From Phycisphaerae bacterium (GTDB lineage: Bacteria > Planctomycetota > Phycisphaerae > Tepidisphaerales > Tepidisphaeraceae): a stretch of 18,724 nt of DNA. Position 1 is the stretch's first letter. Every line of letters starts with the position of its first letter. Shown piece by piece: positions 7,251-13,419 of the stretch. The notes under the pieces were generated by a model. It did not search any database. It saw only the letters and a program-made list of their open reading frames with translations, and was not told where the DNA came from. A program made the position numbers and the translations under genes. The stretch covers positions 1 to 18,724 of the forward strand of contig JACMJD010000783.1 of the NCBI GenBank assembly GCA_014380825.1, given 5' to 3'.

Positions 7251-8330
7251 CTACGCGCTTTTCCGTTTCAGCTTCCCACTCAACTCGTACACGTATGCAA
7301 GAATCTCCGCGACGGCGGAGTAAAACTGTTCGGGGATTTCCTGGCCGACGTCGACCAGCTTGTACAACGCTCGCGCGAGCGGCGCGCGTTCGACGATCGG
7401 CACGCCCGCTGCGGCGGCGATTTCTCGGATGCGCAGCGCGAGCAGATCGGCGCCCTTTGCAATCACGCGCGGGGCGTGCATGTCGCCCGAGTCGTACTTC
7501 AACGCGATCGCGAAGTGCGTCGGGTTGGTGACGACCACGTCGGCCGCGGGCACGTCTTTCTTGATTCGCTGCATCACCCGCTGCATCGCAATCTGGCGGC
7601 GGCGCTGTTTGATTTGCGGATCGCCTTCCATGCGGCGCATCTCGTCTTTCACTTCCTGTTTGCTCATCTTGAGCTTTTTCTCGACGCGGAAGCGCTGATA
7701 CGCGTAGTCGATGATCGCCAGGATCAGCAGCAGGATGCCGACGCGGATCGCGATCGCATAAACGATCGCTGCGCCCAGCCCGAAGCTCTGCATGAAGCCG
7801 AGTTTTTGCGAGGTGAGAATGTCGATCATCCGCGCGTGAATCGCGGAATACGCGACGAGCCCGATCAGCGTGACCTTGATGATGTTGAGGACGAGATGGC
7901 CCATCCCCTGCCCGCCGCCGAGGAGTTTGCTCACGCCTTTGAACGGATTGAGCGCGGCCAGGTTTGGCTGAAGACGTTTCGTGCTGAAGAACAGGCCGAC
8001 TTGAAGGACGTTGCCGAGGATCGCCACGGACATTGCCACGAGCAGCAGCGGCGCGAGCGCCATTCCGACCGCTTTGGCGGCCATCACGCAGGTGTGCCAC
8101 GCGTCGTCGGTCGCGCCGGCTGACAGCGCGGCGCCGGACAGGAGATAGGTCAGCAACGTCCGCAGCGCGCGGAACAGGTTTCCGCCGGTCGCGTTCAGCG
8201 TGTACATCACCCCGATCAGCAACGCCGCCGCGACGATGTCGGGGCTGCGCGCGATGTTGCCCTGCTCGCGCGCTTCCGTGCGCCGGCGAGGCGTAGGGGC
8301 TTCAGTCTTATCTCCAAAATCTTCGGCCAT
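7251..8330 (-). CDS. flhB: FlhB, export substrate-specificity switch
   Basis: This 359-residue inner-membrane protein has four hydrophobic segments (roughly residues 30-215). The C-terminal cytoplasmic domain contains the NPTH autocleavage site at 269-272. Cleavage between Asn and Pro lets FlhB switch export from rod/hook to filament substrates after a signal from FliK, which is encoded upstream in the same operon. The N-terminus has the usual DKTEAPTPRRRTEAREQGNI motif. AAGGA (8337-8341) precedes the ATG by six bases. The conserved ending, IPEQFYSAVAEILAYVYEL, is present. The gap to fliR is 41 bases. Confidence 0.98.
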   Translation of the reverse strand: MAEDFGDKTEAPTPRRRTEAREQGNIARSPDIVAAALLIGVMYTLNATGGNLFRALRTLLTYLLSGAALSAGATDDAWHTCVMAAKAVGMALAPLLLVAMSVAILGNVLQVGLFFSTKRLQPNLAALNPFKGVSKLLGGGQGMGHLVLNIIKVTLIGLVAYSAIHARMIDILTSQKLGFMQSFGLGAAIVYAIAIRVGILLLILAIIDYAYQRFRVEKKLKMSKQEVKDEMRRMEGDPQIKQRRRQIAMQRVMQRIKKDVPAADVVVTNPTHFAIALKYDSGDMHAPRVIAKGADLLALRIREIAAAAGVPIVERAPLARALYKLVDVGQEIPEQFYSAVAEILAYVYELSGKLKRKSA

Positions 8331-8371
8331 CGTTCATCCTTGAACGAACAAACAAAACGTCAATTCTTATT

Positions 8372-9166
8372 TCACGGCGCAGCGACTTGCGGCGTCGTCC
8401 AATGTTGGAACGCCATATCGCCCCACTCCAGGTGAATGTCCTTCAGCAGATTTCCGGTCAGCCGAAGACCAAGCACCAGAACGACTACTCCGAGAATCGA
8501 GCGAATGGAAAGTCCCATCGCCATCACGTTCATCTGCGGCATCGCCTTGCCGATGCAACCGAGCGATAAATCGACGATCAACATGGTCATCAACATCGGG
8601 GCCGCCAACTGCACCGCGAGCGCAGCGGCCGATTGCAGCAGGCCGACCAGCATGGCCAGCACGTCATCATTAACGCTGGCGGTCATCAGTGGCAGCGCGT
8701 CGAAGCTCATCCGCACACCGCGAAGCAGCGCGTGATGTCCATTCACTAACGGGCTCAAGAAAACCATCATCGTGAGCATGAAGTACAAGTCTCCGACCAA
8801 CGAAGCGCCGCCGCCAAACTGCGGGTCGAGCACCTCGCCCATGTTCAAGCCCATCTGCTGGCCCATGATTTCACCGGCCCATTGCGCGGCAATGAACACC
8901 AGACTGACGACCATGCCCAGGGCCAACCCGAAGGCCATCTCCGATCCAATTCCAAGTGCCAATCCCCAGGTCGTTTCCGGCAACACAACCGAGCGTTGTT
9001 TCAGCGAGCTGGTCATCGCCATCGCCAGCACCAGCGCGATCATCACCTTCACGCGCTTCGGGATCTTCGCGCTGCCGAAGAGCGGCGCAAACAACATCAT
9101 CCCGGCCAGCCTGAACAGGACCAGCACGAACACGGGCACGGAACCAAGCAAATCGGCGACAGACAT
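8372..9166 (-). CDS. fliR: FliR, export-gate membrane protein
   Basis: This protein of 264 residues, close to the usual length, is part of the FliPQR export channel. It is strongly hydrophobic, with about six membrane segments. FliR hallmarks include FRLAGMMLFAPLFGSAKIPK near the N-terminus and GKAMPQMNVMAMGLSIRSILG toward the C-terminus. I start at ATG 9166 (MSVADLLG). A longer in-frame start at 9208 would translate a hairpin repeat and add a non-FliR leader, so it is rejected. No strong Shine-Dalgarno precedes 9166. fliQ lies 82 bases upstream across two hairpins. Confidence 0.95.
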   Translation of the reverse strand: MSVADLLGSVPVFVLVLFRLAGMMLFAPLFGSAKIPKRVKVMIALVLAMAMTSSLKQRSVVLPETTWGLALGIGSEMAFGLALGMVVSLVFIAAQWAGEIMGQQMGLNMGEVLDPQFGGGASLVGDLYFMLTMMVFLSPLVNGHHALLRGVRMSFDALPLMTASVNDDVLAMLVGLLQSAAALAVQLAAPMLMTMLIVDLSLGCIGKAMPQMNVMAMGLSIRSILGVVVLVLGLRLTGNLLKDIHLEWGDMAFQHWTTPQVAAP

Positions 9167-9181
9167 GGTTGCAACCGAAGA

Positions 9182-9201
9182 GCCTTCGCTCTTGCGAAGG
9201 C
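9182..9201. repeat. Short perfect hairpin upstream of fliR
   Basis: An 8-bp perfect stem, GCCTTCGC with GCGAAGGC, encloses a TCTT loop. It lies 15 bases before the fliR ATG and beside a second hairpin at 9214-9239. It could affect fliR translation or be part of a composite repeat. Confidence 0.6.
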
Positions 9202-9213
9202 CCCTCACCCTAG

Positions 9214-9239
9214 CCCTCTCCCGGAGTACCGGGCGAGGG
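9214..9239. repeat. CCCTCTCCC-type hairpin repeat between fliQ and fliR
   Basis: An 11-bp stem with one mismatch (9214-9224 with 9229-9239) closes on an AGTA loop. With the preceding CCCCTCACCCTAGCC it resembles the CCCTCACCC/CCCTCTCCC hairpin repeats common in GC-rich bacterial genomes; this comparison is from memory. It ends 10 bases before the fliQ stop codon. Confidence 0.65.
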
Positions 9240-9248
9240 GATAAGACT

Positions 9249-9509
9249 TCAGCTCATTCCGCCCGAGAAAATCACCGCGGCGTATTCGAGCAAGCGCTGG
9301 CCGATCCACGGCATCAGAACGATCGCCGCGATGATCATCGCGGCGATCTTGGGCACGAACGTCAGTGTCTGTTCCTGGATCTGTGTAACCGCTTGCAGAA
9401 GCGAAACGAAAACGCCGACTCCCATTCCGATCAAGAGCATCGGCGCGGAAACCAGCATGGTCAGTATCAGCGTCTGACGAATTAAATCGACAGCGTCTTT
9501 GGTTTCCAT
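9249..9509 (-). CDS. fliQ: FliQ, export-gate membrane protein
   Basis: This 86-residue, two-helix inner-membrane protein is one of the repeated subunits of the FliPQR channel. The family signature TQIQEQTLTFVPK lies between the hydrophobic segments. The N-terminus METKDAVDLIRQTL and the length fit FliQ. The ATG at 9509 is preceded by GGAAGGG (9518-9524) eight bases upstream, which decides the start over an upstream GTG at 9593. fliP ends 138 bases upstream; that gap holds no gene, only a weak 6-bp hairpin near 9588-9606. Confidence 0.96.
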   Translation of the reverse strand: METKDAVDLIRQTLILTMLVSAPMLLIGMGVGVFVSLLQAVTQIQEQTLTFVPKIAAMIIAAIVLMPWIGQRLLEYAAVIFSGGMS

Positions 9510-9647
9510 TCTTCGCACCCTTCCATGCGTGCGGTTCGACGTGACAAGCGATCGCCTGTTCGCGCAGAACGACTTTTCAGATTTGAAGGACACTTGCCCG
9601 GTGTCCCGCGTCGCAACAACTCATCCATGAGTCGCGTGCGACGACGA

Positions 9648-10535
9648 TTATCCCGATCCACCGAAACTACCGATTAGGCTCGCCGTAATCAAGCGCCAAC
9701 CATCCACTAACACGAACAAAAGCAACTTGAACGGAAGCGAAATCAAAACCGGCGGCAACATCATCATGCCCATGCTGATGAGAATTGTGGAGATCACAAT
9801 ATCCACCGCGAGGAATGGTAGATAGATCTTAAATCCCATCATGAACGCCGTCTTCAATTCGCTGAGCATAAACGCCGGAACAAGTGTCAACGTCTCGACG
9901 TCCGCCCAGGTTTTTGGCTCCGGCTTCCCGGATGCCTCGCACATCATGAAAACGTCTTCGTCGTTCTTCGCCAACTGGATTTGCTTGATCATGAACTCGC
10001 GGAGTGGTTGCTGCGCCAACGTGAGCGCAGTCGATTGATCGAGCGTCCCATTCATGTACGGCTGAAGCGCCTCGTTGTTCACCCTTTGCCAGGTTGGCCC
10101 CATCACGACGAAGGTCATGAACAGCGACAGCCCGATCAATACTTGATTGGGCGGCAATTGCTGGGTGCCCAGTGCTTGGCGCAGAAGCGACAGCACGATC
10201 ACGATCCGCGTGAAGCTGGTCATGAGGATCAGGATCGCCGGTGCGAGCGACAGAACGGTCAGTAGAATAATTAACTGCATCGCGGCGGAAAAATTTTCCC
10301 GCTTTGTCAGATCCATCTGCGACAGGTTAAGGCCACCCGTCGGGGTGATCGGTGATGCAAGATTGAGATTGATCGGAGCGGCAGTTTTTGCCGGCGTGCT
10401 GGTGTTGTCGACTTGATTCGGCTCAACGCGATCGCCAGGCGTTTCTTGCGCGTTGGCAAAAGTCGCGCTGACAATCAGCGCAAACAGGCCGGCAATCCAG
10501 ACAAATTTTCGAAAACGACCCACGAGAGACTCCAT
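9648..10535 (-). CDS. fliP: FliP, export-gate membrane protein with signal peptide
   Basis: This 295-residue core subunit of the export channel is longer than the usual roughly 245. A cleavable-looking signal peptide spans residues 1-29 (basic start, hydrophobic [14 protein letters not shown], then ANA before QE). A Pro/Thr/Asn-rich periplasmic stretch (30-80) accounts for the extra length. The FliP signature [20 protein letters not shown] (about 103-122) is followed by [20 protein letters not shown]. Two further hydrophobic hairpins end the protein. The ATG at 10535 lies 142 bases after the fliO stop, across a diverged hairpin repeat. Confidence 0.97.
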   Translation of the reverse strand: MESLVGRFRKFVWIAGLFALIVSATFANAQETPGDRVEPNQVDNTSTPAKTAAPINLNLASPITPTGGLNLSQMDLTKRENFSAAMQLIILLTVLSLAPAILILMTSFTRIVIVLSLLRQALGTQQLPPNQVLIGLSLFMTFVVMGPTWQRVNNEALQPYMNGTLDQSTALTLAQQPLREFMIKQIQLAKNDEDVFMMCEASGKPEPKTWADVETLTLVPAFMLSELKTAFMMGFKIYLPFLAVDIVISTILISMGMMMLPPVLISLPFKLLLFVLVDGWRLITASLIGSFGGSG

Positions 10536-10583
10536 TCTCTACGCGTTCCCCGACGTTCTAACGATTCGCTACGTCAACAAAGC

Positions 10584-10667
10584 CTGTCATCCAGACCGGT
10601 ACTCCGCGAAGGATCTGGCTTCACGTGTTACGCTAGATGCTTCACGGCGTACCGTTCAGCATGACAG
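10584..10667. repeat. Diverged long inverted repeat between fliO and fliP
   Basis: Arms 10584-10619 and 10632-10667 match as inverted repeats at 29 of 36 positions around a 12-base loop. The ends read CTGTCAT and ATGACAG, and the left arm has GCGAAGGATCT. It looks like a decayed relative of the TCATTCC...GGAATCT hairpins at 1422-1500 and 15882-15961. It fills most of the fliO-fliP gap. Confidence 0.7.
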
Positions 10668-10677
10668 CCTTTTCGCG

Positions 10678-11457
10678 CTACGAGCCACGCGACCGGTTAG
10701 CGAGCAAACGGACTCGATCCATCAAGCCGTTGATCTCGCTCGCCGCCGCGACCAGTTTGCGGTCGGGCGGCGATTGTTCGTCAGGTTCGGGCGCTACTTC
10801 ATCAGCCAGCAATTCGCGTCGCACCGCCTGCGATGTCGTGGCCGGCGCGGACGCCAGCGCTTCATCATCTTCCGCTTGAAACTGCGTTTCCGCTTTTCGG
10901 AACATCGAAGCGAACGCGCCGACCGATGAGTGATTCGACTCACTCTGCAACTGCCCCACCAGCTCGGCCACCTCATCCGGATCGGTGATTTCGGCGAGCG
11001 GATTCATGCTTGCACCGCTGTCGCCGACCAGCACCAGGCGCTTGCCGATCTTCACCAGGAGAAACTGTTGCTTTGGCCCGATGACCGATCGCGAAACCAC
11101 GCGGATGATCTGCGATTTCCGTCCGACCGAGACCGCCGGGAAGAGTTTCTTCATCGCGAATCGCGCCACCAGGATCACGCCCAGCACCAGCGTGAGCGAC
11201 AGCCCAACGCGTTTCAGATCAACAGTCGCACTCGGATTGCTGCGATTACGCGCCTCAGTCGACGTGGCGGCCGTCGTTGGACTCTTTTGCAATTCGGTGC
11301 CCCGCCGAATCGGTTCTCGTTCAATCGCGGATTGCAATACCGCACTGTTTGATGTGGTCGGGCCGGTCGTGGGTATCGCAGGCACCGCGATCGCGGAGCC
11401 GCAACACAGCAGCGCGCAAGCTGCCGCGCGCACTGTATGTTTCTCGATGCGCGTCAA
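10678..11457 (-). CDS. fliO: FliO, export-gate assembly protein
   Basis: This 259-residue protein assists assembly of the FliPQR channel. The N-terminus has a hydrophobic signal-like segment (about residues 9-26) and a low-complexity Thr/Pro region. A transmembrane helix (about 85-102, VGLSLTLVLGVILVARFA) leads to the conserved cytoplasmic FliO domain (about 113-150: IIRVVSRSVIGPKQQFLLVK, then VLVG). The rest is an acidic tail. The start is TTG 11457. AGGGG (11466-11470) inside the fliN end lies eight bases upstream, and the fliN stop is only two bases away, which supports this rare start. Sequence conservation in the family is low, so the call leans on helix/domain order and on position between fliN and fliP. 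Confidence 0.88.
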   Translation of the reverse strand: MTRIEKHTVRAAACALLCCGSAIAVPAIPTTGPTTSNSAVLQSAIEREPIRRGTELQKSPTTAATSTEARNRSNPSATVDLKRVGLSLTLVLGVILVARFAMKKLFPAVSVGRKSQIIRVVSRSVIGPKQQFLLVKIGKRLVLVGDSGASMNPLAEITDPDEVAELVGQLQSESNHSSVGAFASMFRKAETQFQAEDDEALASAPATTSQAVRRELLADEVAPEPDEQSPPDRKLVAAASEINGLMDRVRLLANRSRGS

Positions 11458-11459
11458 CT

Positions 11460-12065
11460 CTATTGCCCCTCGTCCTTGATGCCCGCGATGATCTCATTCA
11501 CGCGCACGCAGAAATTTTCGTTCAGAACCAGCACTTCGCCACGCGCGACCAGGCGATCGTTTACGAACACGTCCACCGGATCGCCGGCGAGCTTATCAAG
11601 CTCGACAACCGAGCCCTCGCCCAGTTTCAGCACGTCTTCCACCAGCATGCGGCTGCGGCCGAGCTCGATCTTTACGTTCAGCTCGACGTCGCGCAGCAGG
11701 TCGATGCTAGAAATCTGCGCGTCCGCCATGACCTGATTGAAGTTCGGCAGTTCAAACGCTTCACCGGCGGGCTGTTGAGCAGCCACATTTTCGGCATTTA
11801 GTCCGCTAGGGGTCGCGCTTGGATCTTCGAAGGCAGCCTGCTTTAAGAGCTCGTCGATCGTTGCCTGGTCAATGGCGCCGTCGAAGGACGCAACATCGAC
11901 AGACGCCTCAGCAGCAACCGCTTCAGTTGCCGGCGCGCTCGCGACCGCATCAACCGGCGCGGGAACATCGACCGGCGCTGCGCTGGCAATTGGATCGGGA
12001 GCCTCGGGCGTTGGCGCAGTCGCGGGTGGAGTTTCAGGACTTGCCTGCGGCGGGTCGTCAGACAT
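11460..12065 (-). CDS. fliN: FliN, C-ring switch protein with FliM/FliY-like N-terminal peptide
   Basis: This 201-residue protein has a C-terminal SpoA (FliN) domain at about 120-195: SIDLLRDVELNVKIELGRSR, LKLGEGSVVELDKLAGDPVD, then VFVNDRLVARGEVLVLNENF. FliN forms the lower C-ring that carries switching and export docking. The first 60 residues are Ala/Pro/Val-rich and probably disordered. Residues 65-77 (IDQATIDELLKQA) resemble the LSQxEIDALL peptide at the N-terminus of FliM and FliY, which binds CheY-P or CheY-like partners in those proteins. AAGGA (12075-12079) lies nine bases before the ATG. No fliM is adjacent, so FliN may have taken over part of that role. The gap to fliL is 119 bases without a visible gene. 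Confidence 0.94.
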   Translation of the reverse strand: MSDDPPQASPETPPATAPTPEAPDPIASAAPVDVPAPVDAVASAPATEAVAAEASVDVASFDGAIDQATIDELLKQAAFEDPSATPSGLNAENVAAQQPAGEAFELPNFNQVMADAQISSIDLLRDVELNVKIELGRSRMLVEDVLKLGEGSVVELDKLAGDPVDVFVNDRLVARGEVLVLNENFCVRVNEIIAGIKDEGQ

Positions 12066-12184
12066 GGTTTACCATCCTTGGCAAATTCTGCGTTCAGTCG
12101 TGTGACGAAGATTACGCCACTAGACCGCAGCAGGTTCGCGCGGCGATCCGTCGCCACGCGTTGCACAACAAACGACTTCGAACA

Positions 12185-12847
12185 TCAATAATCGGTGCGG
12201 AACGGAATGCACCGAGGCACCAGAACTTCGTCAATGAGCCCCTCACCGACGATCTGATCGAGCTGATACTTAACCTGTCTACGTAACGTTTCGAGGCCCG
12301 GTTCCGATCCGCCGCCAAGTTTCTCGGGATCGGTCTGCGCAATGATGGTCCGAATTCGGTCGGTAATCAAGTTCTTTCTGTCACCAATCGCGGATTTAAC
12401 TGTCGCTTCGTTGGACGTTTTGGTGACGGCGAAAATGCTCACGTCATAGAGAAATGTTCGTCCACTGAGTTTGTTGGGCGCGCGGAAGCTGAGGACTTCG
12501 ATCTCGATGGACTTTTTGTTGTTCGCAACACCCGCGCCTTTTTCGCCGTGTTCACCGGCGGCGGCGCCGTGACCGTCGCCGTGTTCGTCAACCGCCGAGG
12601 CAACTTCCGCGCCCGCCGCGGCCTTGGGTGAGCCGCCGAGAAATTTCATTCCAGCGAAGAGAACGACCGCTTCGATGATCATCACGCCGCCCAACAACAC
12701 GGGCGTCTTGCTGAGCATTCCACCGATGCCCCCGCCCGCCGCGGCCGGCGCAGCGGCGCCAGCGGCTGGTTTCGCGCCAGCATCTTTTTTATCCGCGGGT
12801 GCGGCCGCTGGTGCTGCGTCTGGTTTTTTTTCCGCTTTGTCCGACAT
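12185..12847 (-). CDS. fliL: FliL, stator-associated basal-body protein
   Basis: This 220-residue protein has an Ala/Lys/Pro-rich cytoplasmic N-terminus (1-45) and one transmembrane helix (about 50-70, VLLGGVMIIEAVVLFAGMKFL). A periplasmic FliL domain follows, ending in the typical LRRQVKYQLDQIVGEGLIDE segment and a short VPR-PFRTDY tail. FliL surrounds and supports MotAB stators near the basal body. It is longer than most FliL (about 150-180) because of the linker. It follows flbD across 187 bases that contain a repeat and a sigma-28-like box. No motAB precedes it. Confidence 0.92.
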   Translation of the reverse strand: MSDKAEKKPDAAPAAAPADKKDAGAKPAAGAAAPAAAGGGIGGMLSKTPVLLGGVMIIEAVVLFAGMKFLGGSPKAAAGAEVASAVDEHGDGHGAAAGEHGEKGAGVANNKKSIEIEVLSFRAPNKLSGRTFLYDVSIFAVTKTSNEATVKSAIGDRKNLITDRIRTIIAQTDPEKLGGGSEPGLETLRRQVKYQLDQIVGEGLIDEVLVPRCIPFRTDY

Positions 12848-12938
12848 GTGCCCTGGCCTTTTTCGATTCGAACTGGATCAACCATGAATCGTCCGAGAAC
12901 GCCCGATAACTCCGGGCGTCGAACGATCATCCAATTCT

Positions 12939-12965
12939 CTATCGGCAAAGAATCGCGAAGGCTTG
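12939..12965 (-). promoter_or_regulatory. Possible sigma-28 promoter upstream of fliL
   Basis: On the minus strand GCCGATAG (12939-12946) matches 7 of 8 bases of the enterobacterial sigma-28 -10 box GCCGATAA. Eleven bases upstream, CAAGCCTT (12958-12965) matches only 4 of 8 of TAAAGTTT. It lies about 92 bases before the fliL ATG. The -35 is weak, and the consensus in this phylum is not known to me. Confidence 0.35.
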
Positions 12966-12993
12966 GACTGCATGTCGCGCAAGATTCGCGCGG

Positions 12994-13028
12994 GAGAGGT
13001 CAGAGGGCAGAGTTCAGAGGTCAGAAAG
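12994..13028. repeat. GTCAGAGG-type repeat after flbD
   Basis: A 35-base tract of imperfect AGAGGTCAG / GGGCAGAGTTCAG units lies 7 bases after the flbD stop. It is nearly the same as the complement of 2776-2811, so it is a dispersed repeat present in opposite orientation. Confidence 0.75.
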
Positions 13029-13034
13029 TACGCG

Positions 13035-13229
13035 TTAGTCGCTCAACGGACGCCGAATCAGGCGGGCGTATTCGATCGCGCGCTTGGCGACCTCTGCGAT
13101 CGTTTCCTTCACCATCATCTTCTCGCCAGTGTCGCAGCAGATCACCGTGTCCGGCGTCTGTTCCACGTAACGAATCTTCTCGACGTTCATCACAAACTGC
13201 TGGCCGTTGAGTCGAGTCAGGGTAATCAT
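13035..13229 (-). CDS. flbD: FlbD-family small flagellar protein
   Basis: This 64-residue protein begins MITLTRLNGQQFVMNVEKIR, the FlbD (PF06289-type) signature. A YVEQTPDTVICCDTGEKMMV segment and an ETIAEV helix follow. The family is found in flagellar operons of spirochetes and Gram-positive bacteria between flgE and motA; its molecular role is poorly known. It is not related to the Caulobacter sigma-54 activator of the same name. I choose ATG 13229 because GGAG (13238-13241) lies eight bases upstream and all homologous sequence starts there. An upstream start at 13259 would overlap the terminator-like hairpin region. It follows flgE and precedes fliL, with no motAB in between. Confidence 0.93.
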   Translation of the reverse strand: MITLTRLNGQQFVMNVEKIRYVEQTPDTVICCDTGEKMMVKETIAEVAKRAIEYARLIRRPLSD

Positions 13230-13260
13230 ATCGCGCGCTCCGCGGGCCTTTGAGGACAAG

Positions 13261-13310
13261 CAAAAGAGGCCCCCGCGACAGCAGAATGAACACCCTGTCG
13301 CGAGGGCTCT
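13261..13310 (-). terminator. Intrinsic terminator or attenuator between flgE and flbD
   Basis: On the minus strand a stem of about 16 bp (13310-13295 with 13281-13265), with one G-U pair and one bulged G, encloses 13 bases. It is followed by TTTT. It lies about 110 bases after the flgE stop and 31 bases before the flbD ATG, so it may end or attenuate the flgE transcript. Confidence 0.75.
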
Positions 13311-13419
13311 CCAAATCGAACTCGATCAAGGCTCCGCCTCAATCTGCTCGCCTGCCACGCTGGTGTTCGGAGCGCGACGGCGTCGTGTTTGTCAATTCAT
13401 CCGATCCATCGACACGCGA

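Noticed and set aside
5618..7531. A 637-codon plus-strand ORF opposite flhA and the end of flhB
   Set aside because: It is complementary to two clear conserved genes. Its protein is full of Arg, Asp and His runs typical of antisense reading in GC-rich codons, with no recognisable domain.
7183..8100. 305-codon minus-strand ORF overlapping flhB in another frame
   Set aside because: It is an Arg/Ala-rich shadow frame of flhB, with no motif and no plausible independent start.
9167..9208. Longer FliR start adding 14 residues
   Set aside because: It begins inside the CCCTCACCC repeat and adds sequence unlike any FliR N-terminus.
13021..13329. 102-codon frame overlapping flbD
   Set aside because: It reads across the terminator hairpin and out of frame through flbD, which has a clear family signature and Shine-Dalgarno.
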